Assembly: GCA_020002185.1 (NCBI GenBank)
Contig: CM034532.1
Span: forward strand, 47,577,962 to 47,641,961
Direction: 5' to 3'
Length of the DNA: 64,000 bases
DNA from: Paraescarpia echinospica
Taxonomy: Eukaryota > Annelida > Polychaeta > Sabellida > Siboglinidae
A model generated the notes under the pieces. That model was not told where the DNA came from and searched no databases. It saw only the letters and a program-made list of their open reading frames with translations. Positions 54,601 to 56,836 of this stretch are shown here, piece after piece. A program made the translations under genes and the position numbers. Positions within the stretch are counted from its first letter, which is position 1; every line of letters starts with the position of its first letter.

Positions 54601-56836
54601 ATTTGGCTGGCGAGTTTACAATGTTTTATCACAAAACTGTCCCACGAAACAAACCAGTATAAATTTTGTTTAAATGTGCCGTTGTCAAATGGTTCATTTT
54701 TTATTAAATACAGGCCACACGTATGATGGATAATAAAAATTAATATAAAAATATTAAGATTAATGATTGAATATCAAGTGGGATGTCTCGGCACTAGTGA
54801 CTTAGAGTGAAACCACCGACGCTAGAAGTGAAAGCAGGCGAGGTCTGGCAGCATCTCGTGGCACATTTGTGTCGCTGGCATGATGCGACGCTGCTGGTAG
54901 GTGACGCTGCCTAGTGGCATATCTAGTGCATGGCCGGCTAGTGAGTGAAGGCAACTTGTTTGCTTTGGTTTTAGCCTCCTCCCACCGTCGACACAGAGAT
55001 GATGAAATATGAGCCCAATACTGACTATGATACCCGAACCACTACCAAGGTGCCCCTTGTTAAAACCCAGACCTGTACGGTCACGTATATGGCTGATGGC
55101 TCCGTGGTTGAGGAGGACCCGGGTATGCTAGTAAGCGCCCAGGCCCACTCATCGCGTACATGCACCACTGAAACCACTACGGTAAGCCATCAGACTCGGT
55201 CAGCACATCCAAAGTCCACGTATCTAAACGACACCAAAATCACCACCGTGCGTGACTGCGAATTCTGCAGCTGTTCTCTGGCTATTGGTTTCTAAGCAGC
55301 TTGCTCCAGTCCCGTGAACACTAGGTAACATGTTTCGATCGAACAGGGGCTTTTGTGGTGCTCTCCATCGGAGAAATATTTACATTTTTACATCATTTCT
55401 ACGTTAGCGATCTTGACGGTGGTGGCAGGTGAGAGGAAACGAGACGGCTGTCACTGCCAGCATGTAACACGGTGCGTCTTCTGTGTTAACACACTGTACA
55501 CCAGTGCGTTAATATGCTGTGTTTACAATACGGAATGCATTAACCTGCATACTCATCAGGTTAACAGCGCTGTCCTGCACAGCGGATGCTTTAATATTGC
55601 TTGTTCTTATGCAGTGCTAATGCAGCAGTCATTTGCTGGTTATTAGCACAGTGATGGTTGGCTAGCATAACAGTGATAGTCGTTACTTAACAGGAGAGTT
55701 GCAGACAAGAGGCCTGCTTTCCTTGGTTGTGGATTGGCTGGGATAAGTGAAATGCACAGCTTGCTGTTATTGCTTTCAGCTGCTATGAAACGTATTGTAC
55801 AATGACAACATTCATCTGGATGATGGTTATAGTCCTTAGTAAGAATACTGTTGCATCTGTACTGCTTAATATTTCCTGCACTATTGAACAGTATTGTGAT
55901 CTCTATTGCTATTGCCCATAATTTTCTTAAATATTATATCTGCACTAACAGGGTTTTACATGTTGAATTTGTGTTTGGTGATGATGTTGATTAGTATTTA
56001 ATGAACAGGAGGCTGACATTCTGTCGTTGATGTTAGTTTGTTTATCGATGGATTGCACCTGTGTTTTACCGATGTTCCTTCTTCACACTTGCAGTATAGG
56101 ACAGAGAAGGACGGTGTGATTGACACCAGGGTTGAGAGGAAAGTTGTAGTTACCAGTGACGCCGATGACATTGATCATGACATGGTAATTACATAACAAT
56201 TGCTTTCGCCTTGGCAGTGTGGATTCATAGTGCAGCACAAACATATAGTCGTGTTGATATTATCTTGTATGTTTATGCTAATTATTGTATGTGTTGTGAA
56301 CACTGGCAGAGAGACAGGAAGGATGGAGGAATTGAGAGGAGATTGGTATGAAGAAACACTTGAAAATAAAAGTAGTTGGGAGTAGGCTGAACATGTGCGG
56401 AGAATGAGCTAGGAAACGTAAAAAGGAGAACGTGGAAAACAGGAAAGGATGTCAAAGAACAGGCAGATATAAATTATGTTGGAAAGACGGTGAGACGAGG
56501 AATCTTGACAGGGCAGAGATTGGGGTAGCTTTGAGTCAATTCCCAGGGAGTCGAAGGGAAGAAGAATAAGAAAAGAAGGTAATATTATAGATATTATACA
56601 CTCCAGATTGTGCCACTGTAGACAAATTTATTTAAGACAAAAATACTGTAATGGTGATGATTCCTGCCATTGGTTAGTTCTGCTACTTGCAGCATCTGTA
56701 TCCTTATCTTTCTGATGTGTTCACTTGTGTGCTACAGGCTCTGATAGAAGCAATCAATGCTGTGACTGACATGAATCCTGACATGTCTGTCGAGAAGATA
56801 GAGATTCAAACGAAGTCAGAGACAGACGGCGACTGA
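1144..56836 (+). CDS. EPB41: Protein 4.1 (EPB41/coracle-type) gene, 20 exons, 5' end outside window
   Basis: Gene-level entry; the exons are listed separately. Joining 20 exons with AG/GT borders gives one open frame of 924 residues ending at TGA 56834-56836. The domain order is a basic/acidic helix, FERM (about 91-373), FERM-adjacent FA (374-433), a variable middle, and the 4.1 C-terminal domain (about 800-924). FERM plus FA plus CTD together is diagnostic of the 4.1/coracle family, as opposed to ERM, talin or EPB41L4/L5 proteins, which lack the 4.1-type C-terminal domain. Family role: a submembrane adaptor that binds transmembrane proteins through FERM and links them to the spectrin-actin cortex; the Drosophila orthologue acts at septate junctions. 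The vertebrate spectrin-actin-binding segment is not recognisable here. The first exon seen begins with a splice acceptor, so earlier exons and the promoter lie to the left. Which vertebrate paralogue is closest cannot be decided; a single pre-duplication orthologue is likely. Confidence 0.93.
1471..2976 (+). other. Intronic stretch without recognised features
   Basis: First part of the 7.2-kb intron between the exons at 1144 and 8713. I see no splice-bounded open frame, RNA gene or clear repeat here. Short open frames on the minus strand have no recognisable motif. Confidence 0.5.
2977..3099. mobile_element. 123-bp MITE with TTAA target duplication
   Basis: The ends are inverted: GGCCAGACACCCCAGGTGAA on the left and TTCACCTGCAGTGTCTGGCC on the right, nearly complementary. 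The element is flanked by TTAA on both sides (2973-2976 and 3100-3103). A TTAA duplication is the piggyBac signature, although the terminal bases are not the usual piggyBac CCC. It has no coding capacity, so any mobility would depend on a transposase elsewhere. Confidence 0.8.
3104..4559 (+). other. Intronic stretch without recognised features
   Basis: Intron sequence between the small MITE and the large palindrome. Open frames of 60-125 codons occur on both strands, but none shows a family motif or exon-like borders. A short duplication (GAGTCTTGTGTCAGAAGCC-like) lies near 4094-4133. Confidence 0.4.
5014..5100 (+). other. tRNA-like module, left arm (degenerate)
   Basis: This is the left copy of the tRNA-like module. 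It begins GTCGGTCCTGCTAGC and ends CTGACACCA. The box A-like (TAGCCCATCTGG) and box B-like (GTTTCAATCCT) sequences are both altered relative to the right-arm copy, so Pol III activity is less likely. The cloverleaf is poor: I could not pair a convincing acceptor stem. Confidence 0.5.
5563..5649 (-). other. tRNA-like module, right arm, intact box A and box B
   Basis: Read on the minus strand, this 87-nt module has TAGCTCAGTTGG, a perfect Pol III box A, and GGTTCAATCCC, matching box B GGTTCRANNCC. It ends in CAACACCA like a tRNA with an encoded CCA. The region between the boxes does not fold into a clean cloverleaf with an identifiable anticodon arm, so this is probably a tRNA-derived SINE-type head rather than a working tRNA gene. 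Confidence 0.6.
6097..8712 (+). other. Intronic stretch without recognised features
   Basis: Remainder of the intron before the exon at 8713. Nothing with a recognisable protein motif, tandem structure or terminal repeats was seen. The sequence TTTTTTGTTTCAG at the end is the acceptor of the next exon. Confidence 0.4.
8713..8817 (+). CDS. EPB41: 4.1 exon: FERM F1 lobe
   Basis: Thirty-five codons, phase 0 to 0, acceptor TTTGTTTCAG and donor AAG|GTGAGT. It encodes [20 protein letters not shown] and continues to an end at KNGIK. The GQDLLD..C..LNLLE.DYF.L pattern is the core of the F1 lobe in 4.1 proteins. Residues 110-144 of the joined protein. Confidence 0.95.
8818..10191 (+). other. Intron without recognised features
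   Basis: A 1.4-kb intron with a G-rich run near 9299-9330. No repeat or coding element was recognised. Confidence 0.4.
10192..10237 (+). CDS. EPB41: 4.1 exon: FERM F1, short exon
   Basis: A 46-nt exon entering in phase 0 and leaving in phase 1, acceptor CTTTGTTACAG and donor AGAA|GTAAGT. It encodes [15 protein letters not shown]; the WL...K.I.KQ pattern matches the end of F1 in the family. The last base combines with GT of the next exon to make Ser. Confidence 0.93.
10676..12530 (-). mobile_element. Degenerate, internally deleted CR1/L2-like non-LTR retrotransposon
   Basis: On the minus strand, 12565-12071 holds the end of an endonuclease domain ([20 protein letters not shown], then a [11 protein letters not shown] segment). 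After about 11930 the sequence jumps straight into the second half of a reverse transcriptase: [13 protein letters not shown] near 11890, then [29 protein letters not shown] and the C-terminal [12 protein letters not shown]. The 3' part at 11336-11025 includes [19 protein letters not shown] and [14 protein letters not shown], typical of CR1/L2/Jockey C termini. The frame changes several times and there are stops. The 3' end near 10676 is an (ATT)n-type tail. The first RT motifs are missing, so the copy is dead. Confidence 0.85.
12566..17093 (+). other. Long intronic stretch, little recognised
   Basis: Part of the 10.2-kb intron between the exons at 10192 and 20468. A 22-bp unit containing GGCAGTGTCTAAGCACTGC is duplicated in tandem at about 14034-14078. 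The segment 13200-13500 is richer in GC and stays open on the minus strand for 99 codons, but shows no motif I recognise. Elsewhere I see no feature. Confidence 0.4.
17094..18388. repeat. 56-bp minisatellite, 23 copies
   Basis: The unit starts GGCTGGCCGTGCTCTATGGC and continues through a CA-rich stretch, AGATGACGTTGTAAAGACACAGT. Unit starts run from 17101 to 18333 at exactly 56-bp spacing (22 intervals). The copies look identical except at one site, CACACACACAG against CACACACTCAG. Reading that site along the array gives A, TT, AAAAAAA, TTT, AAA, TT, AAAAA. Such uniformity points to recent expansion or strong homogenisation, or in part to assembly. Confidence 0.97.
18705..18893. mobile_element. 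189-bp hairpin element (MITE-like)
   Basis: The outer ends are ATTTTAATAGCAA and TTGCTATTAAAAT. Inside, GAACTTACATTGGAG, GAAACTTGCAACGTTTCGGT and CCGTCTACAGTGGATCTT recur inverted on the other side around a short loop, CACAGATGTCTTATC. The two arms cover almost the whole element, with a few substitutions. No target duplication is obvious. Confidence 0.8.
18894..20467 (+). other. Intronic stretch with a (TA)n run only
   Basis: Apart from a short (TA)n microsatellite near 19074-19096, I see no repeat structure, RNA gene or exon here. It ends at the acceptor TTGCTTTCAG of the next exon. Confidence 0.4.
20468..20543 (+). CDS. EPB41: 4.1 exon: FERM F1-F2 junction
   Basis: A 76-nt exon, phase 1 in and 2 out, donor ACAAG|GTGAGT. 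It encodes [20 protein letters not shown] followed by EDIT. The motif [17 protein letters not shown] is one of the most conserved stretches of the 4.1 FERM domain. Residues about 160-185. Confidence 0.97.
20544..21435 (+). other. Intron; possible LINE 3'-tail remnant
   Basis: Near 21264 a run TAATAATAATAATC is followed by TTTTATTGATACATAAAG. This resembles the tail end of the LINE at 10676, where (TAA)n is likewise next to TTTATTGATA. The match is short, so it is only suggestive. Nothing else is recognised. Confidence 0.3.
21436..21480 (+). CDS. EPB41: 4.1 exon: FERM F2, short exon
   Basis: A 45-nt exon, phase 2 in and 2 out, acceptor TTTGTTTCAG and donor GAAAA|GTAAGT. It encodes [14 protein letters not shown], matching Y.L.LQ.R.DI in the alpha-helical F2 lobe. 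Confidence 0.95.
21481..25067 (+). other. Intron with AATAGTAAT-rich segments and one repeat module
   Basis: Two segments, about 23880-23995 and 24790-24910, are dense in the motif TGTAATAGTAAT on either strand. The second contains a perfect 28-bp palindrome at 24875-24902 centred on ATTGCAAT. A module at about 23320-23425 (AAATTGCTACAGTGGTGCCACC, in parts, then TTTTGGACTTTGCAAACTT) resembles the terminal repeats of the element at 40102-41288. No coding exon was found. Confidence 0.5.
25068..25247 (+). CDS. EPB41: 4.1 exon: FERM F2 lobe
   Basis: A 180-nt exon, phase 2 in and 2 out, acceptor GTGTTGTAG and donor CACAG|GTTGGT. It encodes [20 protein letters not shown], then GDYDPEEHG and a segment ending [20 protein letters not shown]. 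The LPCSF.T.ALLGSY..Q.ELGDYDP string is a FERM F2 signature of the 4.1 family. The donor lies only 38 bp from the DNA element starting at 25286. Confidence 0.97.
25286..26405. mobile_element. 1.1-kb non-autonomous DNA element with TIRs and subterminal GTCGGC repeats
   Basis: The ends are GCTAGGCACACACCA and its exact reverse complement TGGTGTGTGCCTAGC at 26391-26405. The subterminal 200-300 bp at both ends are full of GTCGGCG/CGCCGAC and GGTTGGTGTGTGC repeats in both orientations, as in hAT- or Harbinger-type elements where such motifs bind transposase. The interior has no recognisable transposase. No clear target duplication can be read. The right end directly abuts the 41-bp satellite array. 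Confidence 0.75.
26410..26623. repeat. 41-bp tandem array, left block (5 full units)
   Basis: The unit reads GRCACAGTCCCAAGGGTAAC followed by CTTAATAGTGAGGTTACCTTT. Five complete units run from 26410 to 26614, then the array breaks off in GACACAGTC. Each unit holds an inverted repeat, AAGGTAACCT / AGGTTACCTT around TAATAGTG, so single strands can form a hairpin. The same array resumes at 32679, on the far side of the retrotransposon. Confidence 0.95.
26684..27301 (-). pseudogene. Reverse transcriptase fragment of the Gmr1-like element
   Basis: The motifs in order are [86 protein letters not shown] and [12 protein letters not shown]. These are the ordered Ty3/gypsy RT boxes. The catalytic box should be YVDD; here the first Asp is Glu. 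The frame is then closed by TGA where the family usually has Trp, and after a few more codons ([15 protein letters not shown]) the homology ends at about 26627. A short duplication of TCTCACTCGGACG marks the break. Confidence 0.92.
27298..27558 (-). pseudogene. Integrase core stub joined to the RT leader
   Basis: After the zinc finger the frame shifts. This frame reads [20 protein letters not shown] then [11 protein letters not shown], the start of an integrase core including the first catalytic Asp (AIDLVG). Before the rest of the core (second Asp and Glu) appears, the sequence passes into [18 protein letters not shown], which leads toward the RT. Most of the integrase catalytic domain has been lost by internal deletion. 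Confidence 0.75.
27500..28306 (-). pseudogene. Protease and integrase zinc-finger fragment
   Basis: It begins [20 protein letters not shown], an aspartic protease active site (DSG) in the form seen in Gmr1-type elements. A linker with the [12 protein letters not shown] pattern follows, then a segment beginning [15 protein letters not shown], and the HHCC zinc finger of integrase: [35 protein letters not shown] one-base shift upstream separates it from the zinc-knuckle frame. Confidence 0.88.
28476..29585 (-). pseudogene. Gag of the Gmr1-like element with coiled coil and CCHC knuckle
   Basis: ATG at 29585 starts [20 protein letters not shown]. Residues about 30-110 contain a coiled coil with four copies of [14 protein letters not shown]-like/retrotransposon gag region follows, around [20 protein letters not shown] and [19 protein letters not shown]. 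Near residue 325 the frame slips. In another frame the zinc knuckle [14 protein letters not shown] (CX2CX4HX4C) is present at about 28555-28510, followed by a Cys-rich stretch to about 28300. The track of coding is therefore broken by at least one indel. Confidence 0.88.
29586..30523 (-). other. Leader region between LTR and gag
   Basis: About 940 bp between the primer-binding site and the gag start on the minus strand. No open frame with a motif is seen. In retroelements this interval carries the untranslated leader and packaging signals. Confidence 0.5.
30524..30541 (-). promoter_or_regulatory. Putative primer-binding site
   Basis: On the minus strand, two bases after the LTR end (..GATAACA CT), the sequence TGGCGCCTAGTGTTTGG begins. 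TGG at the start is expected for pairing with the CCA end of a tRNA, and TGGCGCC also begins the tRNA-Lys-type sites of other elements. The exact tRNA is not identified. Confidence 0.6.
30624..30683. repeat. (CA)n microsatellite
   Basis: About 30 CA dinucleotides, interrupted once by TA near 30652. It is directly next to the left end of the TIR element at 30685; the other end of that element is followed by a short (TG)n run, so the microsatellites may derive from the element's own ends. Confidence 0.95.
30685..31636. mobile_element. 950-bp TIR element inserted in the LTR
   Basis: The left end starts TGACCCATCTTAACGAAATG and the right end is its exact reverse complement; the perfect match is 24 bp, then continues imperfectly with AGATGTCGGCAAAT-like sequence. 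There is no recognisable transposase, so this is a non-autonomous DNA element. No target duplication is visible, possibly because of the flanking microsatellites. Confidence 0.8.
32679..33018. repeat. 41-bp tandem array, right block (7 full units)
   Basis: It begins inside a unit (CCTTAATAGTGAGGTTACC), then has seven complete 41-bp units from 32701 to 32987 and a final partial unit ending in AATAGTGAG at 33018. Units are the same as at 26410-26623, with a few point changes (GACATAG, CCCATGGG, GTAACATT). It is the other half of the array split by the retrotransposon. Confidence 0.95.
33019..33848 (+). other. Intronic stretch without recognised features
   Basis: AT-rich up to about 33350, then a small direct duplication of GACATTCCAAGGCAG near 33355-33388 and a moderately GT-rich part. 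No coding or terminal-repeat structure was seen. Confidence 0.4.
34848..35285 (-). mobile_element. Non-LTR retrotransposon RT fragment
   Basis: On the minus strand: [16 protein letters not shown], then after a small deletion [55 protein letters not shown], and after a frameshift LLYADDT, the catalytic YADD box, near 34862. The order of RT boxes is intact but fragmentary; no endonuclease or 3' end is attached. Confidence 0.88.
35286..36169 (+). other. Repeat-derived flank and leader of the DIRS-like element
   Basis: Bases 35526-35640 repeat, in direct orientation, a module also found at 34305-34430 (GTGACTAATCT.TAATTGGTCAC, and later GACCCCTGTTA.ACTG.ACAGTTGCCT). From about 35936 the composition becomes GC-richer, probably the 5' leader of the element whose ORF starts at 36170. 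Confidence 0.4.
36170..37339 (+). CDS. DIRS-like element ORF1 (gag-like, SAM-type and CCCH zinc finger)
   Basis: ATG at 36170, 389 codons, ends at TAG 37337-37339. The N terminus ([20 protein letters not shown], then a [21 protein letters not shown] pattern) looks like a SAM-type helical domain. The middle ([33 protein letters not shown]) and C-terminal [20 protein letters not shown], a CCCH-type zinc finger, match ORF1 of tyrosine-recombinase retrotransposons. The frame is intact, unlike that of the other retroelements in the window, suggesting a fairly young insertion. Confidence 0.8.
   Translation: MDSESQAEDALRDWAAAQKITAKTVDLLVKEGFNSMEALILLEREDLLQTKIPRGQQKLLLKALLPLQSPETQIGTGPVDGDVTATAATTCVDESGARDERARQTREADDLYTRLMADHLRAMQAGTAAPTATSCNANGPGVVDAAMREGLADRVDGRFSATPGGLGLGTLPGAWQDPQVHLLTAASGRSCSSYHDIVDFACKDTVEEEVVAGTHEGRQIVFKSGVKPKLDSLTLSQWSIANLAILYKLLGEGNLGEQGMVDYLSYTTKIYQLTQRYENVSVYFYDREYRKMQACHKFRWGTDVPHLHTMQLTPRAPRNNGRPPPAKQTQRSGPVTADGRPICKLFNTHRGCGFTDCKFVHACSYRGCGQTHSSTTHSQGQTYGYAYPR
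37340..38935 (+). CDS. DIRS-like element RT-RNase H
   Basis: The frame is the same as ORF1 and is separated from it by the single TAG codon; the first ATG is at 37361. RT boxes: [54 protein letters not shown], and catalytic [12 protein letters not shown]. RNase [55 protein letters not shown]. There is no integrase, and the RT/RNase H type with [13 protein letters not shown] is that of DIRS/Ngaro elements. The frame is uninterrupted for 527 codons. Confidence 0.92.
   Translation, partial: DIPAVNPMPGLNLEAWRVELQDDPDKDFLLEGITNGFHIVNSDALVVPVEVDNHHSASPGSKYYELVKQQVFSEISDGNYMVCDSKPDLVSPLGAIPKPAGGLRLIHDCSRPVGGSLNDYADLQSSHKFQTIDDATSLVQPGYYMAKVDLKSAYRSVKISEESKQFTGLKFALGGQIIYMRDTKLPFGSRLAPGIFHRLTQAVKRMMARRGFSAIVVYLDDFFICAPTLEECITALNTLVGLLRYLGFGINWNKVVDPVQCITFLGIEIDTNSMCKRLPQDKLVGLRLELQAFAKRKRASKRQLQSLAGKLNWAAGVVYGGRVFLRRILDAIRPLIAARHKCVLTPAVRLDIQWWDRFMNSFNGSSLILDYVPSTIVYTDACDTAAGGYSECDGDWFYCNWSVDCPEIQDVHINLKELAAVVLAAQRWCHLWANKRVLVMSDNSTTVSCVNRGTSRSPLLMTYLRYMFWLSAVYNFRLTAMHVPGEDNVLADNISRLHEPYSRHYLNMSLVTSPLAWHMSYNAFVYILDRV
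38936..39005 (+). pseudogene. Stub of the tyrosine recombinase (N terminus only)
   Basis: In a shifted frame, [20 protein letters not shown] follows the RNase H stop. This resembles the N-terminal helix of DIRS tyrosine recombinases (LD..V..L....F..STRRTY). Directly after APSTR the homology stops and the sequence becomes that of the surrounding composite repeat (ACTTTTTGATTCCTACCATG). The catalytic recombinase domain is missing, so this copy could not integrate by itself. Confidence 0.6.
39206..39546 (+). other. End of the 14-kb intron
   Basis: AT-rich, no recognised feature; it ends with the acceptor TTATTTCTCTAG. Confidence 0.4.
39547..39634 (+). CDS. EPB41: 4.1 exon: end of FERM F2 lobe
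   Basis: An 88-nt exon, phase 2 in and 0 out, donor AAGG|GTAAGT. It encodes [20 protein letters not shown] then [25 protein letters not shown] is the hallmark end of the F2 lobe in 4.1 proteins. Confidence 0.98.
40102..41288. mobile_element. 1.2-kb TIR element with TTA target duplication and a perfect central palindrome
   Basis: The ends are GGGGTGGTTGCAAAAGT on the left and the inverted form CTTCTGCGAGCACCCC on the right, flanked by TTA at 40099-40101 and 41289-41291, as in PIF/Harbinger elements. The inverted similarity extends over about 120 bp (TGGTTTGGTCATCAC, then CTACAGTGGTGCCACCTA). Near the middle, 40722-40751 is a perfect 30-bp palindrome with arm TGTAGGTCTATGCAT. No transposase is recognised. 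The right end lies 40 bp before the next exon. Confidence 0.8.
41329..41481 (+). CDS. EPB41: 4.1 exon: FERM F3 lobe
   Basis: Fifty-one codons, phase 0 to 0, acceptor GTCATTGCAG and donor GAGAG|GTGCAA, a weak donor. It encodes [39 protein letters not shown] and IKIRPGE. LRINRF.WPK.LKISYKR..F.IKIRPGE is an F3 (PH-like) signature. Confidence 0.98.
41482..42021 (+). other. Intron without recognised features
   Basis: A 540-bp intron; no repeat or exon-like segment was seen. Confidence 0.4.
42022..42119 (+). CDS. EPB41: 4.1 exon: end of FERM F3 lobe
   Basis: A 98-nt exon, phase 0 in and 2 out, acceptor GTGTTGCAG and donor TTCAG|GTAAGG. It encodes [20 protein letters not shown] then [13 protein letters not shown], the family's E.TIGFKL...R.AK.LWK..VEHH.FFR. 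Confidence 0.98.
42184..42358. mobile_element. 175-bp pogo/Tigger-like MITE
   Basis: The ends are CAGTAGAACCTCACTATTAA on the left and GCGGGTTCGACTG on the right (reverse complement CAGTCGAACCCGC), with TA on both sides (42182-42183 and 42359-42360). CAGT.GAACC termini with a TA duplication are typical of pogo/Tigger elements. No coding capacity. Confidence 0.8.
42361..42756 (+). other. Intronic remainder before the FA exon
   Basis: No recognised feature; the acceptor of the next exon is TAACTACTCCAG. Confidence 0.4.
42757..42938 (+). CDS. EPB41: 4.1 exon: FERM-adjacent (FA) region
   Basis: A 182-nt exon, phase 2 in and 1 out, donor GGAG|GTTAGT. It encodes [20 protein letters not shown] then [20 protein letters not shown] and [36 protein letters not shown] is the FA signature. 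In vertebrate 4.1 this segment is a phosphorylation target; here RRFSGTRS offers basic-directed Ser sites. Confidence 0.97.
42939..43584 (+). other. Intron without recognised features
   Basis: A 646-bp intron with no repeat or conserved segment recognised; acceptor TCTCTTTCTAG. Confidence 0.4.
43585..43632 (+). CDS. EPB41: 4.1 microexon of 48 nt, likely cassette
   Basis: Phase 1 in and 1 out, so it can be skipped without changing the frame; donor ATCAG|GTACCC. It encodes [16 protein letters not shown]. Both neighbours also use phase 1 borders here, so the exon at 42757 can splice either to this exon or directly to 45803. It has no family signature, but clean borders and a consistent phase. 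Confidence 0.75.
43633..45802 (+). other. Intron, 2.2 kb, with one possible alternative exon
   Basis: Mostly AT-rich sequence without recognised repeats. One splice-bounded segment, 45689-45760, is described separately. Confidence 0.4.
45689..45760 (+). other. Candidate alternative (truncating) exon
   Basis: A 72-nt segment bounded by TTCTATGTAG and CAA|GTAAAT. In the phase needed here (1) it reads GQPSGSQR and then TAA, so inclusion would end the protein just after FERM-FA. In phase 0 it would be open ([20 protein letters not shown]), but no neighbour splices in that phase. It may be a poison or alternative terminal exon, or chance. Confidence 0.35.
45803..45984 (+). CDS. EPB41: 4.1 exon: middle region after FA
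   Basis: A 182-nt exon, phase 1 in and 0 out, acceptor GGATGTTGTAG and donor GATGAG|GTTTGT. It encodes [20 protein letters not shown], then [20 protein letters not shown] and [30 protein letters not shown] contains a basic-directed Ser site. The segment is polar and probably disordered; I recognise no domain. Confidence 0.88.
46211..46518. mobile_element. 308-bp TA-flanked MITE (Tc1/mariner-like)
   Basis: The ends are TGTATTCGGACACC and the exact inverse GGTGTCCGAATACA, with TA on both sides (46209-46210 and 46519-46520). Subterminal copies of GTGTCCGAAAACA and TGTCCAAAAACA recur inside. It has no coding capacity. Its right end is 52 bp upstream of the acceptor of the next exon. Confidence 0.85.
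46573..46731 (+). CDS. EPB41: 4.1 exon: Ser-rich middle region
   Basis: Fifty-three codons, phase 0 to 0, acceptor ACTCTGTTCAG and donor GTCAAG|GTGCAC. It encodes [20 protein letters not shown], then [20 protein letters not shown] and [10 protein letters not shown]. No domain is recognised; it lies where vertebrate 4.1 has the spectrin-actin-binding segment, but I see no clear similarity. Confidence 0.8.
46732..49494 (+). other. Intron, 2.8 kb, no recognised features
   Basis: Near 47108-47165 a short block ATGCATG.AAATATTAGCATC is duplicated. Otherwise AT-rich sequence without coding or terminal-repeat structure. Confidence 0.4.
49495..49542 (+). CDS. EPB41: 4.1 exon of 48 nt, optional, weak donor
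   Basis: Sixteen codons, [16 protein letters not shown], phase 0 to 0, acceptor ACTGGTTTCAG. The donor CGG|GTGTTG is weak. If it is not used, the frame stays open for 39 more codons to a TGA at 49660-49662, so an alternative C terminus is possible. The amino-acid composition suits the neighbouring exons. Confidence 0.6.
49543..50553 (+). other. Intron without recognised features
   Basis: A 1-kb intron (if the weak donor is used). It contains a run of A at about 50311-50323. No repeat family was recognised. Confidence 0.4.
50554..50652 (+). CDS. EPB41: 4.1 exon: Gly/Val-rich linker
   Basis: Thirty-three codons, phase 0 to 0, acceptor ACCACGTGTAG and donor GATCAG|GTAGGC. It encodes [20 protein letters not shown] then [13 protein letters not shown]. 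The next exon begins GPYSPTSDQ, so the GPY.. motif repeats across the junction. No known domain. Confidence 0.8.
50653..51193 (+). other. Intron with a short strong hairpin
   Basis: At 51003-51037 the sequence CTTTACTCGGTGTTG, loop GATAT, CAACACTGAGTAAAG forms a 15-bp stem; the only mismatch would be a G.U pair in RNA. Nothing else is recognised. Confidence 0.6.
51194..51562 (+). CDS. EPB41: 4.1 exon: RDQYGN repeat region
   Basis: One hundred and twenty-three codons, phase 0 to 0, acceptor GTTTCCACTAG and donor GCTCAG|GTTCAG. After [19 protein letters not shown], four repeats follow: [53 protein letters not shown] and [20 protein letters not shown], then a degenerate [11 protein letters not shown]. 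The end, [16 protein letters not shown], leads into the Thr-rich linker. I know of no such repeat in vertebrate 4.1 proteins. The exon can be skipped in frame. Confidence 0.9.
51563..52397 (+). other. Intronic stretch without recognised features
   Basis: AT-rich; no exon or repeat family recognised before the hairpin at 52398. Confidence 0.4.
52398..52480. repeat. 83-bp hairpin with 26-bp arms
   Basis: The left arm TGTCATGTGATGATGTTGGT.. is repeated inverted as ..ACCAACGTCATCATATGACA with two mismatches over 26 bp, around a 31-nt loop. The loop itself contains CATGACAACAATG and CATGTCATGTG. No target duplication is visible; it may be a remnant of a larger element. Confidence 0.7.
52593..52821. 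mobile_element. 229-bp Harbinger-like MITE (TTA duplication)
   Basis: The ends are GGGATCATCTCAGAACGT and its exact inverse ACGTTCTGAGATGATCCC, with TTA on both sides (52590-52592 and 52822-52824). CCGATATTAGAC-type motifs recur near both ends. A 3-bp TTA duplication with G-rich ends points to PIF/Harbinger. It lies about 70 bp before the next exon. Confidence 0.88.
52893..53066 (+). CDS. EPB41: 4.1 exon: Gly-rich to Thr-rich linker
   Basis: Fifty-eight codons, phase 0 to 0, acceptor GTCGTACTCCAG and donor ACTACG|GTCAGT. It encodes [40 protein letters not shown] and [18 protein letters not shown]. The [13 protein letters not shown] pattern resembles the Thr-rich stretch that precedes the C-terminal domain in 4.1 proteins. 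Confidence 0.88.
53067..54974 (+). other. Intron, 1.9 kb, no recognised features
   Basis: AT-rich, with no terminal-repeat or coding structure found; the last 150 bp are GC-richer (GACGCTGC repeats) before the acceptor TTTGGTTTTAG. Confidence 0.4.
54975..55181 (+). CDS. EPB41: 4.1 exon: start of C-terminal domain
   Basis: Sixty-nine codons, phase 0 to 0, donor ACTACG|GTAAGC. It encodes [60 protein letters not shown] and RTCTTETTT. The P.V.TE...YE pattern followed by a pass from T..VP.VKT.T.TY to DPG.L.SAQ..SS...TTTTT is the 4.1 CTD signature. Confidence 0.95.
55182..56094 (+). other. Intron without recognised features
   Basis: A 0.9-kb intron; the acceptor is CTTCACACTTGCAG. No repeat or further exon was seen. 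Confidence 0.4.
56095..56184 (+). CDS. EPB41: 4.1 exon: C-terminal domain
   Basis: Thirty codons, phase 0 to 0, donor GACATG|GTAATT. It encodes [20 protein letters not shown] then [10 protein letters not shown]. The ..K.GV.ETR.E..I.I..D.D.DHD pattern is the conserved CTD core. Confidence 0.97.
56738..56836 (+). CDS. EPB41: 4.1 last coding exon with stop
   Basis: Thirty-two codons and TGA at 56834-56836; acceptor TGTGTGCTACAG. It encodes [20 protein letters not shown] then [16 protein letters not shown]......PDMSV.K...........E is the usual 4.1 C terminus, so the natural end of the protein is present. Confidence 0.97.
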   Translation, partial: ALIEAINAVTDMNPDMSVEKIEIQTKSETDGD